The notes: generated by a model from the sequence alone, not told the origin. Shown: positions 16,645 to 25,171, counted from the stretch's first letter. The stretch: 35,969 nt of DNA from Opitutales bacterium (GCA_020831535.1 JAFIGF010000103.1:1-35969); one strand, 5' to 3'. Translations and numbers: made by a program.

Positions 16645-17397
16645 ATGGAGCGATCATTCCGAGAGAGGTTATACCACGAATTAGCGGATGGGGACTCCCC
16701 GCGGGATCGCATCCCGTTATTGAGCAAAATCATCATGATCGCGATCCTCCTGTCGGTGATCTATGGGGTCCTGGAAACGGAGGAAACTTTCCGGAGTAAA
16801 TTAGGGGTCTTTGCCTTCGGCATTGAACTGTGTTTCTTCCTGTTTTTTGTCCTCGAATTTGCTTTAAGACTGTACGCATCTTCGGAAAACCCCAACTACC
16901 GCGGGTTTTCCGGCAAACTGAAGTTTTGCCTCAGACCTTGGTCGATTATCGACCTTTTGGCCATCCTTCCCTTTATTCTGGCCCAAGGGTCCACGACCGG
17001 ATTTGTGCTGAGGCTGGCGCGGGTTTTAAAGATCTTGCGCCTGGCGCGCCTCGGCAGGTTTTCCAAAGCCTGGGATCGGCTGGCCAGGGCCGTGGCGCAA
17101 AGAAAAGAGGAATTTCTCATCGGGATGGCTCTGGCCGGCTTTGTTTTGATCTTATCCTCAACCGTAGTGTACCTCTTCGAGGCAGAATCCCAGCCGGAGG
17201 ACTTTGGGAGCATTCCCCGAGCTCTGTGGTGGAGCATCGCAACCTTAACCACCGTTGGTTATGGAGATGTGACGCCGATCACCCCGATCGGGAAAATCTT
17301 TGCCGGCATCACTGCCCTTGCGGGGGTCGGCGTGGTGGCCATCCCAACCGGCATTTTCGCCGCCGCCTGCAGCGAAGCCATGCAGAAAAATAAGTAG
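16645..17397 (+). CDS. Voltage-gated-type potassium channel (six-transmembrane Kv fold)
   Basis: This is an inner-membrane K+ channel subunit, expected to act as a tetramer. The 250-residue product has S1 (IIMIAILLSVIYGVLE), S2-S3 helices, a basic S4-like segment (RLARVLKILRLARLGRF, about residues 128-144), S5, a pore helix and the selectivity filter TVGYGD (residues 203-208), then S6 (ALAGVGVVAIPTGIFAA). It lacks a C-terminal RCK/TrkA-N regulatory domain and ends 13 residues or so after S6. The arginine/lysine-bearing S4 suggests voltage gating. It converges on msrB with only 3 nt between the stop codons. A functional tie to the upstream kinases is possible only by position. Confidence 0.9.
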   Translation: MERSFRERLYHELADGDSPRDRIPLLSKIIMIAILLSVIYGVLETEETFRSKLGVFAFGIELCFFLFFVLEFALRLYASSENPNYRGFSGKLKFCLRPWSIIDLLAILPFILAQGSTTGFVLRLARVLKILRLARLGRFSKAWDRLARAVAQRKEEFLIGMALAGFVLILSSTVVYLFEAESQPEDFGSIPRALWWSIATLTTVGYGDVTPITPIGKIFAGITALAGVGVVAIPTGIFAAACSEAMQKNK

Positions 17398-17400
17398 TGA

Positions 17401-17967
17401 TTAGCCTTCCTCCTCCGTCGGACGGAAGGTCAGGGCGGCGCCGTTGATGCAATACCGCAAGCCAGTAGGCTCGGGACCGTCCCGGAAGACATGGCCGAGG
17501 TGGCCTCCACAACGGGCACAGTGCACTTCGACTCGCCGCATACCGAAGGATCGGTCGAACTTATCCCCCAGATGGCTGGGATGGAGGGCCGCGTAAAAAC
17601 TGGGCCAGCCGGTGCCGGAGTCGTACTTGTGGTCGCTATGAAACAGTGGCAGATCGCAACCCGCACAATGATAGACCCCGTCGCGGGTCTCTCCATCCAA
17701 GGGGCTGGAATAGGGCGACTCCGTTCCTTCCTGACGCAAGACCTTGAAAGCTTCGGGCGACAACATCTCCCGCCACTCCTCCTCGCTCCGTTGTACCGGT
17801 GTCAGATCCCGGTCCATCGACTCCCATCCAGCTACCGGCTCCACCTGTGGATGATCCATCACATGACCGGAGTCATTGCGTTCCGGCTCTCCCCGCCCCC
17901 AGGAAAACGCCCAGCTTCCCCAAAGAACCGCCCCACCTAAAAAGAAAAACACCAACGCCAATTTCAT
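17401..17967 (-). CDS. msrB: Peptide-methionine (R)-S-oxide reductase, membrane-anchored or exported
   Basis: MsrB reduces methionine-R-sulfoxide in proteins. I chose ATG 17967 because it opens a hydrophobic leader (MKLALVFFFLGGAVLWGSWA), i.e. a signal peptide or anchor; in-frame codons further upstream add a non-hydrophobic stretch. The mature part has the zinc ligands CAGC and CARC, the substrate segment DSGTGWPSFYAAL, the histidine-rich GGHLGHVF, and the catalytic Cys173 in RYCINGAAL. The usual motif is RYCINSAAL; the Ser is Gly here. A location on the outer side of the membrane suggests repair of oxidised envelope proteins. The protein is 188 residues. It is convergent with the K+ channel gene. 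Confidence 0.92.
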   Translation of the reverse strand: MKLALVFFFLGGAVLWGSWAFSWGRGEPERNDSGHVMDHPQVEPVAGWESMDRDLTPVQRSEEEWREMLSPEAFKVLRQEGTESPYSSPLDGETRDGVYHCAGCDLPLFHSDHKYDSGTGWPSFYAALHPSHLGDKFDRSFGMRRVEVHCARCGGHLGHVFRDGPEPTGLRYCINGAALTFRPTEEEG

Positions 17968-18070
17968 ACCCAAAACTACGCCATCTTCCGGAAATTTGCC
18001 AATCTGCAGAGTGAATTTATATTTTAAGTGAACCCAGCGCATGCCCGTCAATCGATCTTCTGGTTATCCC

Positions 18071-18198
18071 GTGCCGATAGGCACCTTAGACTGCGGCAAG
18101 CTCCCCGACTGCGCTTCGCTTGTTCCCTCGCGTTGTTGCCTCCTTCGCCAAGTTTTCGGCGGACAGGTCGGGGGGATTTCGCCAACTCAACTTGCCGC
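18071..18198. repeat. Nested inverted-repeat intergenic element
   Basis: The 356-nt gap 17968-18323 holds no gene but strong structure. GTGCC-GATA-GGCAC forms a hairpin at 18071-18084. GCGGCAAG (18093-18100) pairs with CTTGCCGC (18191-18198), enclosing CCCCGAC (18103-18109) paired with GTCGGGG (18167-18173). Inside, TTCGCC and GGCGGA around 18144-18163 form a further imperfect hairpin. A third CTTGCGGC-like copy follows near 18214. Such layered palindromes suggest a mobile intergenic repeat or a structured RNA. The strand is undetermined. Confidence 0.5.
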
Positions 18199-18323
18199 TT
18201 TCTCCCGCCACAGCTTGCGGCGGCGTTTCCACCGGATCGGTTCGACAGCAAGCTTTCGTCTTCCACTGCGGAATTTAGGATGAATTGCCGAAACTGGCTC
18301 CGCTATCCCTGGCGCTGCTTTTC

Positions 18324-18779
18324 TCACTCCCTCTCTGGTTTCAAAAACCAGGCTCCGGAAATTTTGGCGCGGAGATCCAGGGCGGAGGTGTCCGGGACGT
18401 TCTCCAGAAGGTTGAAATAAAGCGTGAAGCCCCCCTTTTCCTTCGGCCCCAACTCGCTGATAAACGCGGTCGAGTGATCGACCAACTCTTCGCCACGGTA
18501 CACATCGCAGGTCACTTCAATATCTTCCAAGGGTTTGTCGGAGGCCGATTGCAACAGCCCCAGTCCTTCCGTTAGGACTTCCTTGGAAACCAGTTTCAGG
18601 GAAATGATCGAAACCGCATCGGGCGGAGCTTTCTCCCGATCGTTTTCTTCAAAACTTTCCGCCAGGTCCTCCGCCATATCATCACCGAATTGGGTCAACC
18701 AATCCATCGGAATCCATTTCGGCAAAACCCAGGACACCCAAACCAAAAAAACCCCCAGGGGCAAAAATCCGATACTCAA
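18324..18779 (-). CDS. Small membrane-anchored protein of unknown function
   Basis: I do not recognise this 151-residue protein. It starts at TTG 18779 with AAGGG six nt upstream. Residues 1-22 form one hydrophobic helix (SIGFLPLGVFLVWVSWVLP), followed by an acidic stretch (DDMAEDLAESFEENDREK). From about residue 55 to the end comes a soluble domain predicted to be beta-rich (LEDIEVTCDVYRGEELVDHS and GGFTLYFNLLENVPD). This tail resembles small immunoglobulin-like FxLYD-type domains found on membrane-tethered bacterial proteins; that is a guess. The same reading frame is open upstream but broken by a TAA at 18789-18791. It lies downstream of ribH-nusB on the same strand, with a gap of 138 nt. 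Confidence 0.65.
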   Translation of the reverse strand: MSIGFLPLGVFLVWVSWVLPKWIPMDWLTQFGDDMAEDLAESFEENDREKAPPDAVSIISLKLVSKEVLTEGLGLLQSASDKPLEDIEVTCDVYRGEELVDHSTAFISELGPKEKGGFTLYFNLLENVPDTSALDLRAKISGAWFLKPERE

Positions 18780-18788
18780 CCAAAACCC

Positions 18789-18872
18789 TTACAGTATTTT
18801 TTCCCAGATCATCAAAGGAGTCTGAGAAAAACTCGGCCCCAGGTCAATGCGCAGGAAAAAGCAAGAATCCAT
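18789..18872 (-). other. 27-codon open frame in phase with the downstream membrane protein
   Basis: ATG 18872 follows a GAGGGGGA Shine-Dalgarno-like string and opens 27 codons ending in TAA at 18789-18791, exactly in phase with the membrane protein starting at 18779. The last residues (LMIWEKIL), the stop and then GFW run into the hydrophobic helix as a natural-looking N-terminus would. It may be a leader peptide, or the 5' end of a gene split by a nonsense change or sequencing error. Confidence 0.25.
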
Positions 18873-18917
18873 GGGGTCCCCCTCACCCTATACCTCCCCA
18901 GCCTGACCGGCCGGAAG

Positions 18918-19385
18918 TCAGATCCCGAATTTCTCCCCTGCCTGGCGGAGGGGACGTTTGATCTCCCCTTTGAACTTATCGAGAATACCGTTGATGAATC
19001 GCTTGGCCTCGGGATTGGAAAATTCCTTACTCAGGTCGATGGCCTCGTTGATGGATACGATGGGCGGAATATCCTGACGATAAAGAATCTCGTAAATAGC
19101 CAGCCGCAGAATGGCCAAATCGATTTTGGCAATACGGTGAAAATCCCAGTTTTGCGCCAGGGCCCGGATCTTACCATCCACCTCTTCGACTTTATCCAAA
19201 GTGCCGAGCAGAAGTTCCTCGCCGAATTGATAATACTCCCGGGGCTGATCCTTTCCCTCAAAAAACAGATCCACCGCGCTGATCAGGTGGTCCGGACGAT
19301 TGGACTCCCAAGCGTACAGATATTGAATCGCGGCAATCCGGTTTTCCCGCCTTTTCGAGGGTTTCTTGTTTTTTGCCGCCTTCAT
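18918..19385 (-). CDS. nusB: Transcription antitermination factor NusB
   Basis: NusB binds boxA RNA with NusE (S10) to prevent premature termination, mainly on rRNA operons. The 155-residue all-helical product has a basic start (MKAAKNKKPSKRRENRIAAI), then QYLYAWE. It has the hallmark run IDLAILRLAIYEILY followed by IPPIVSINEAIDLSKEFS and the closing RFINGILDKF. These match the family from start to end and the length is normal. Its ATG overlaps the ribH stop by 4 nt, a widespread and old pairing. Expression is thus coupled to riboflavin synthesis. Confidence 0.95.
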   Translation of the reverse strand: MKAAKNKKPSKRRENRIAAIQYLYAWESNRPDHLISAVDLFFEGKDQPREYYQFGEELLLGTLDKVEEVDGKIRALAQNWDFHRIAKIDLAILRLAIYEILYRQDIPPIVSINEAIDLSKEFSNPEAKRFINGILDKFKGEIKRPLRQAGEKFGI

Positions 19386-19873
19386 GAGTTCTCGTAGAGC
19401 GCTCCCATCTGTTGGCGAAGGGCCGCCATAGAGAGCGCCGTATAGGCAAATTCCCCCGCCCGGTCAATTTCGCCATGCACCCGCTCATGGGCTTGCTCAT
19501 CGTTTTCCGCAACGATGACGCCGTTGATGACCGGCAGGCCGGAATTCAAGGAGACCATTTGCAAGGCATCGGATACACTCTGCGCGACAATGTGATAATG
19601 CGCAGTGGCCCCCTTCTTCAACAAGCCAAGGGCGATGATCACATCAAATTCACCGGAATCCGCGGCCGTTTGTACCGCCCAGGGGATTTCGTTGGAGCCG
19701 GGTACCCGATAAACGGTGATTTTATCTTGATCCGCTCCGTGGCGGATCAACCCTTCCTGCGTTTGCCCCAACAAGGCATCAACCAGGACGGGATTGAAGG
19801 ACGCGGCAACAATGGCCACCCGATAACGGGAGGCTTCTGGAAGGGAGGGCATTGGTGGACTTTCCTGACTCAT
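19382..19873 (-). CDS. ribH: 6,7-dimethyl-8-ribityllumazine synthase
   Basis: RibH condenses ARP with 3,4-dihydroxybutanone phosphate to lumazine, the penultimate riboflavin step, usually as a pentamer or 60-mer capsid. The 163-residue protein shows VAIVAASFNPVLVDALL, YRVPGSNEIPWAVQTA and the active-site segment KKGATAHYHIVAQSV with His92, then LPVINGVIVAENDEQAHER. Several positions are divergent: the usual GAFEIP is GSNEIP, and the usual GVLTT-type strand is GVIVAE. It is therefore an atypical but recognisable RibH. It heads the ribH-nusB unit, divergent from the helicase gene. No FMN riboswitch fits in the 122-nt upstream gap. Confidence 0.88.
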   Translation of the reverse strand: MSQESPPMPSLPEASRYRVAIVAASFNPVLVDALLGQTQEGLIRHGADQDKITVYRVPGSNEIPWAVQTAADSGEFDVIIALGLLKKGATAHYHIVAQSVSDALQMVSLNSGLPVINGVIVAENDEQAHERVHGEIDRAGEFAYTALSMAALRQQMGALYENS

Positions 19874-19995
19874 TGCGATTACTTGAAAAACCGCTTATTA
19901 AACGCCAAACACCGCTCCAACACAAGACCGGAAACAGAAAAGAACAAATGGCCTTGGCCTGGTCTTAGCTTAGGGGTAGAGTAATCGTTTGGCTC

Positions 19996-22900
19996 ATGCA
20001 ACAGGAACCGCCCAATTTAATCGACCTTCTTGACGAACTTCGCCCGAACATCCTCTTTTCGGTCTGTGGGCCCGTGGACCTTCCCCATGCACTCCGGGCA
20101 GGCCGGAACTCGATCAAAGGCTTCTCCTGGGGAACCGGAGGCAACTCCCTCCATGTTCACTTTACCACCAGGGACGAGGTGGTGGTCAAACCCGGCCCGG
20201 GTGAGGAGTTGCGGTGGTTCCTCAACGGTTCGGAACAAAGGCCGGGCGGCTTTCACCCGATGACCGCCGGAGCGCTGGCCGTGCTTTTGACCCTTCGCCA
20301 AAAAGCGCGCTTTTTTCAACCGGATTTGCCTCCGGAAAAAGTCGCCTCCTGGAACAAACAACTGGAGCGGGAAACGCCACCGGAACCCAAGCCTCGCACC
20401 CCAGAAATGACCTCTGAGGAAAAGGACCCAACGCCTGCGCCGTCTTCCCCGCCTCCCAAGCGACAAAAACCGAAAACCGGCGCGGTTCTTCGCCTCGAAG
20501 TGAAGGCCGATGGAAGTTGGTATGTCAATCCACACATCCTATGGGGAACCGACCGCTTGAAGGCTGCCCAGGAATACTTCACCTGTTCCGAAGAGGCCCG
20601 GCGGATCAATGAGGCCAAGGACTTTTTTGCCGCCTTGCGGGATGTTCTCGACGAAGGGCGGATTCCCGTGGAATTGGATTGCCCCGGGGAGGAAAGAGTC
20701 ACGATTACCTCCACTTCCGAACCTCCGGCGGACTATCGCCTCGCTTTGCATTGGGACCGGAAGACGGACGAAATTTCCCTGGATTGCCAAAATGCCGGTC
20801 CGGGCGGACGACCGGGATTGGTCCTGAGCGAAGAGTTTCAAGTGACCCAGGGCGGATGCCTGCAACGGGGACACTTGCCCTCCTTGGCCGCCGTATTGGC
20901 TTTTCTCTATCAGATTCAACACAACGATCCGGATGATTTTGGCTACGGAGGCGATATATCCTACCGCTTTTTGCCGGACGCCCCTCTGCGCTTTCACCGA
21001 ACAGAATTTGAATCTCTCTGGGCTTTACATGCCAACCCTCTCCGGGAATCTGATTTTAAACAGCTTCCGCTACTCGTTGACGGCAACGAAGTCCCTCCCC
21101 TCCCGACTCAGACGGCCACTACAGGTATTGCCTTCACCCGTAAATCACCAGACGACGCGTATCAGGTATCTTTTTTTGTCAAAACCCCGCACCGCCATCT
21201 GGAAATTCCCGAAAAAGGGTTTTTCTGGCCCAAGCTGTACTTCTTTCGGCGCTACAACCGCCTTTTTCGCCAGGAAGACCGGCGGGAAAAAATCCTGAAC
21301 TACTGCCTTGGCCTCACTGCGAATCAGACTCTCCAGGAACGCCACCACCAGATCAATGAGATCGTCGAAAAGGAGGAGGATCCGGCAACCCCGGGCATCA
21401 GTAGCGACTTGCGGGAGTTTTTTCGCGACCTTTCCCCTCACCTCCCCTACGCCGAATCCACTTACAGTTGGGTTTTTCCCTGCGAGGGTGGCCCTGCCAA
21501 GGAGAAAGCACCAACCTTTGAACCAGTGCGCATCCTGTCCTCTTCTCTCGCCCGTGCCAGTTTTTTGCTCGCCGCCGTACAGGGGAAAGCCGATTTCGCC
21601 AGCGCCCTGACCTCCCGCGTCTGGGATACCGTTCGGGAGGAAGAACTCCCGGACCTCCTGGAGGAACTGCTTCCCCTTACCACCAATGAGGGCTTTACCG
21701 TTTTGGTGGACGGCGAGGAACCGGAAATTGAACAAATCGATTTCGCCCTCACCTTCCGGGAAAAAGAGGATGAGTATGATTGGTTTGAAGTGCATCCGGA
21801 ATTCTTTCACGCCGGCCGCCTCCTTGAACCGGAGGACTGGGGCGATCTTCTGCAAAAAGGGTCCCGCACCAAAAAAACGAAAAAGGGCCTGGTCATTCAG
21901 AAAATGACCGACCTGGAAAAAGCCCGCAAAGGCTTCGAAGCACTCGCCCGGGGACGAAAAAAAGGGCAAAGCCATATTCACCGTCTGCACCTCTTCGACT
22001 GGGCTGCCTTGCGTCGTGAGGGCCTCTCGGTCAAACTTCCAGCCAAGGAAAGGGAGATCATCGATTCCCTCAGCAATTTCTCCGGCATCCCCCCAGTTCC
22101 GCTGCCGAAAAACCTCCAGGCCAACTTGCGCCCGTATCAGCTGGAAGGATACCATTGGTTGGCCTTTCTCTACCAACACCGCTTCGGAGGATGCCTCGCC
22201 GACGATATGGGCCTCGGCAAAACCCTCCAGACCATTGCCCTGCTCCTCGCCCTGCGCGATGGCACCATCCCCTTGCAAGGCGACGGCAAGGCCCCGCATC
22301 TGTTGATCCTTCCCACCTCCCTCGTTTTTAACTGGCAAAGTGAGCTGGAAAAATTTGCCCCCGACCTGACCTACTTTATCTATCGTGGCCCCGGTCGCCA
22401 ACCGGACTTTGCCGGGCACGATATTGTCCTCACCACCTACGATATCGCCCGCTTGGATGCGAATGTCCTTTGTCAACACCCCTGGCAAGTCGTCATGCTG
22501 GATGAAGCCCAAGCGGTCAAAAACGAAAAGTCCCGCCGTCACCAGGAGATCCGCCGGATACAGGGACAGTTTCACCTGTGCCTCACCGGCACCCCCGTGG
22601 AAAACCACCCCAAGGAATTCCGTTCCATTATGAACCTCGCCCTGCCCGGGCTCTTCGGAGATTTGGAGGGCGTCTCCAACAAGTGGTTGGCCCTTCATAT
22701 CGGACTACTTTCTTCCCGCTCCGCCCCCTTCGTTTTGCGCCGCACAAAAAAAGCCGTCCTCAAGGATCTCCCTGCCAAGGAAGAACGCACCGTGGTGTTG
22801 GAAATGGATCCCCGGCAAAAAGCCCTGTACCTGCGCGAAGCCGCCCGAATCCGCACCGACATTGCCGCCGCCTTTGAACAATTGGGTTCCTCCCAGGCCG

Positions 22901-23505
22901 GGCTCCTCGCCCTCACCGCTATCAACCGATTGCGCCAACTTTGTGTCCACCCCAGACTTCTCCGGCCGGAGGAAAAACCTCATTCTCCTAAAACCGAATA
23001 CTTGCTCGACACCCTCCACCAATTGCACGAGGAAGGACACTCCTGCCTGGTCTTTTCTCAATACACTGGCGTTCTGGATCTGCTGGAACCCCTCCTGCGC
23101 AAAGACCATTTGCCCTATCTCCGCCTCGATGGCTCCACTTCGCACAAAAAACGCCAGGAATACGTGGAAACTTTCCAAAAACCCTCCGGACCCAATGTTT
23201 TTCTGATCAGCCTGCGCGCGGGCGGGGTCGGACTGAACCTGACCAAGGCCTCCTATGTGATGCACCTCGACCCCTGGTGGAACCCGGCGGTGGAAAATCA
23301 GGCCTCGGACCGCGCCCACCGTATTGGCCAAAAGCGCAAAGTGCTGGTGCAGAAGCTGGTCATGAAGGAAACCGTCGAGGAGAAGATCCTCAAACTCAAG
23401 GAAAAGAAGGCCAAACTCTTCGCCGACATCCTCGGGAAATCCGAGGAAATGCCTGCCTCTACGGCTTTACAGCGCGAGGATTTTGCCTACCTGCTAGGGG
23501 ATTGA
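19996..23505 (+). CDS. SNF2-family DEAD/DEAH-box helicase
   Basis: This 1169-residue ATPase belongs to the bacterial SNF2 (HepA/RapA-like superfamily 2) group and is expected to translocate on DNA or remodel protein-DNA complexes. Residues 1-700 are a poorly conserved N-terminal region with a Pro/Glu/Lys-rich linker at about 117-156. The helicase core follows: LRPYQLEGYHWLAFL, Walker A DDMGLGKTLQT (736-746), motif Ia PTSLVFNWQSELEKF, Walker B DEAQ (836-839), motif III LTGTPVEN, motif V ISLRAGGVGLNLT, and motif VI DRAHRIGQ (1105-1112). All boxes are intact. It is divergent from ribH. The role is unknown; candidates are transcription-complex recycling or defence, but no defence partner genes are nearby. 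Confidence 0.93.
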   Translation: MQQEPPNLIDLLDELRPNILFSVCGPVDLPHALRAGRNSIKGFSWGTGGNSLHVHFTTRDEVVVKPGPGEELRWFLNGSEQRPGGFHPMTAGALAVLLTLRQKARFFQPDLPPEKVASWNKQLERETPPEPKPRTPEMTSEEKDPTPAPSSPPPKRQKPKTGAVLRLEVKADGSWYVNPHILWGTDRLKAAQEYFTCSEEARRINEAKDFFAALRDVLDEGRIPVELDCPGEERVTITSTSEPPADYRLALHWDRKTDEISLDCQNAGPGGRPGLVLSEEFQVTQGGCLQRGHLPSLAAVLAFLYQIQHNDPDDFGYGGDISYRFLPDAPLRFHRTEFESLWALHANPLRESDFKQLPLLVDGNEVPPLPTQTATTGIAFTRKSPDDAYQVSFFVKTPHRHLEIPEKGFFWPKLYFFRRYNRLFRQEDRREKILNYCLGLTANQTLQERHHQINEIVEKEEDPATPGISSDLREFFRDLSPHLPYAESTYSWVFPCEGGPAKEKAPTFEPVRILSSSLARASFLLAAVQGKADFASALTSRVWDTVREEELPDLLEELLPLTTNEGFTVLVDGEEPEIEQIDFALTFREKEDEYDWFEVHPEFFHAGRLLEPEDWGDLLQKGSRTKKTKKGLVIQKMTDLEKARKGFEALARGRKKGQSHIHRLHLFDWAALRREGLSVKLPAKEREIIDSLSNFSGIPPVPLPKNLQANLRPYQLEGYHWLAFLYQHRFGGCLADDMGLGKTLQTIALLLALRDGTIPLQGDGKAPHLLILPTSLVFNWQSELEKFAPDLTYFIYRGPGRQPDFAGHDIVLTTYDIARLDANVLCQHPWQVVMLDEAQAVKNEKSRRHQEIRRIQGQFHLCLTGTPVENHPKEFRSIMNLALPGLFGDLEGVSNKWLALHIGLLSSRSAPFVLRRTKKAVLKDLPAKEERTVVLEMDPRQKALYLREAARIRTDIAAAFEQLGSSQAGLLALTAINRLRQLCVHPRLLRPEEKPHSPKTEYLLDTLHQLHEEGHSCLVFSQYTGVLDLLEPLLRKDHLPYLRLDGSTSHKKRQEYVETFQKPSGPNVFLISLRAGGVGLNLTKASYVMHLDPWWNPAVENQASDRAHRIGQKRKVLVQKLVMKETVEEKILKLKEKKAKLFADILGKSEEMPASTALQREDFAYLLGD

Positions 23506-23679
23506 TCTATCCCCAAAAAGACAAGCCTGCCCTGGCGAACAGAACTGAGGCACCCACCAAAGGCGAAACCATTCACAGGAGATGTCCCCGTGGGGGGGGA
23601 GGACCAAAGATTATTTGGACCGGTAATTAACCGGGGCTAAGTTAGCCCGCCGTCAATCCCCGGAAAGACATAGACGTCT
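23506..23679. other. Intergenic DNA with small palindromes after the helicase gene
   Basis: GGGGAT-TGATCT-ATCCCC (23497-23514) straddles the helicase stop codon. A perfect palindrome GGGCTAA-G-TTAGCCC lies at 23634-23648, just after an ACCGG/CCGG-flanked AT core. Neither is followed by a T-run in either direction, so they are not canonical terminators. No gene is seen. Confidence 0.4.
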
Positions 23680-23796
23680 TTACTTTTTCACCTTGGCCTT
23701 GGCTTTGCTCTTGGCTTTTTGGGCCGCTTCTTTTTTGCGGGCAAGGTAAGCCTTACGGCGTTGGCGTTTCTGAACTTTGTTGTATTGTTGTCCCAT
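23680..23796 (-). CDS. Tiny Lys/Arg-rich basic protein (38 residues)
   Basis: ATG 23796, with AGG nine nt upstream, opens 38 codons ending TAA. The peptide starts MGQQYNKVQKRQRRKAYLAR and ends in a Lys/Ala-rich tail (KAKSKAKAKVKK). About 45% of residues are Lys or Arg and none is acidic except one Glu. The Shine-Dalgarno site, clean start and non-random composition argue that it is real. I recall near-identical small basic proteins (MGQQYNK start) in Verrucomicrobia, function unknown; that is memory, not a search. Size and charge suggest an RNA- or ribosome-bound protein, by analogy with the smallest ribosomal proteins. Confidence 0.7.
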   Translation of the reverse strand: MGQQYNKVQKRQRRKAYLARKKEAAQKAKSKAKAKVKK

Positions 23797-23870
23797 AGAG
23801 AGAATTACCTAAGCAAAAATCGGGCGGCAAAGTCAACGCCTTTTCCGCCTCCCCCACCAGCGAAATGTTT

Positions 23871-25025
23871 TTACTCCGTATGCCGAAGCAGTTCATCCAG
23901 CGGACAAACCGCCACCGATGGTTCCCCCAAAGCAGTGGTCGTGTAGATCACCAAACTCCCGTCCGTCGAAAAATGAGGATGCGGGTCAATGTGACAAGAC
24001 CTGAAATCCCGCCAAGGGATCGGCTGCGGAGGCATGGCCTCGACAATATTCACCGCGCGACCGGTCTTCCGGTTTAAAAAGCCGACACGGCAAGGAGTCT
24101 TTTCATTCCACTTGTAACACCCCTGGTCACGGACAAGGTAGTGATTGGTCGGATCGCACATGCCATGAATCGCCTCTCCGGACCATAGCAACTCGCGTTT
24201 CCCGGTTTCCGGATCATGCTCGAAAACCCCCTCGTTGTAGTCACAGTATTGCACCTTGCCGGAACCAGTCCACCACTCGTGACAGGCCGTGGCCGTGCGC
24301 CCAAACCACAGACGCGAATCCAAAGGCTCGTAACGGTCAAGAGTGGTCTTCATCAGCCAGATGCGCATGTCCATTTGCTCCTTTTGCCCGGACATTGGGT
24401 CGGTCCAATGCCCTTGGTTGATCAGGAACAACTCCGGATCATGCCAGGAAGCAATCGCATGGTGATGCTCGTGACCAAACCATTTCAAGGGGTGAAACGC
24501 CCCGGTCTCCCGTTCGACCAAACTAATCAACCACCGGGCGCCAATCCGGCTATCGAGAATAAAATACTTCCCATCCGCGGTCAGGGTCGGATTGGTCACC
24601 AAACGAAACAAATGCCGACTCCCGAGAATCTCCTTGGGCAAACGAAACACTTCCTCTGCCGGGCCATCGACAGGCTGCCGCAAAATACGGTCTTCCACCG
24701 GAAAATAGACCACACGAGGATCCTCGGGATCAAAGACCCCCCGCTGCCCCCAATGGGGAAAAAGCCTCACCTTCTCCAGATCTCCCTGCAAAGGAACCGC
24801 AGCAGGATAAACACTCACCTGATGCGGCCGGAAAATGCTAAACCACAGAAAAGCATTATCCGCATCAACGCTGGGTCGGGTGAAATACCAGGCCTTTTGC
24901 CGCTCGCCAGTCACCGGACGCAAAACAAAACTGCGAACCCCCGTATGGGGATCCTCCCAGGGGGTAAACAGTGGGTGATCAGCAAGTTTATCGGTCCAGA
25001 CAGGTAAGCTCATAGGAAACCACAT
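23871..25025 (-). CDS. Oligogalacturonate-lyase-like beta-propeller protein (PL22-like)
   Basis: The 384-residue protein consists of repeated beta-propeller blades and carries a histidine-rich set spaced as in PF14583/PL22 oligogalacturonate lyases: HEHHH (185-189), HEWW (249-252) and HIDPHPHFSTDGS (345-357). PL22 enzymes split unsaturated digalacturonate in the cytoplasm using Mn2+ bound by histidines of the HPH-type motif. No signal peptide is seen, which agrees with cytoplasmic action. The start is ATG 25025 or ATG 25013 (MSLPVW); the Shine-Dalgarno evidence is ambiguous. No other pectin genes are adjacent, so the substrate is uncertain and it could be a related propeller of unknown activity. 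Confidence 0.6.
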   Translation of the reverse strand: MWFPMSLPVWTDKLADHPLFTPWEDPHTGVRSFVLRPVTGERQKAWYFTRPSVDADNAFLWFSIFRPHQVSVYPAAVPLQGDLEKVRLFPHWGQRGVFDPEDPRVVYFPVEDRILRQPVDGPAEEVFRLPKEILGSRHLFRLVTNPTLTADGKYFILDSRIGARWLISLVERETGAFHPLKWFGHEHHHAIASWHDPELFLINQGHWTDPMSGQKEQMDMRIWLMKTTLDRYEPLDSRLWFGRTATACHEWWTGSGKVQYCDYNEGVFEHDPETGKRELLWSGEAIHGMCDPTNHYLVRDQGCYKWNEKTPCRVGFLNRKTGRAVNIVEAMPPQPIPWRDFRSCHIDPHPHFSTDGSLVIYTTTALGEPSVAVCPLDELLRHTE

Positions 25026-25171
25026 CCTTGCCCGGAAGCTTTCTCCTTAGCAAGCGTTTCCTCCCGCCAGGGGAAAAACCGACACTCGATAAACGGAATC
25101 TTGCGCTAAGATCCCCTCACCCTAAGAAGCTGTTTGCCCCCGGCAAAGTTTTTTTCCATTCTGGGGACTAC

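Noticed and set aside
19874..19995. FMN riboswitch upstream of ribH
   Set aside because: The gap is only 122 nt and shared with the divergent helicase gene; no RFN-like conserved boxes were recognised.
21145..22698. 517-codon minus-strand frame opposite the helicase
   Set aside because: Shadow of the SNF2 helicase coding strand; no domain or start signals.
23497..23514. GGGGAT-TGATCT-ATCCCC hairpin as terminator of the helicase gene
   Set aside because: Short stem, overlaps the stop codon, and is followed by AAAAAG rather than a T-run.
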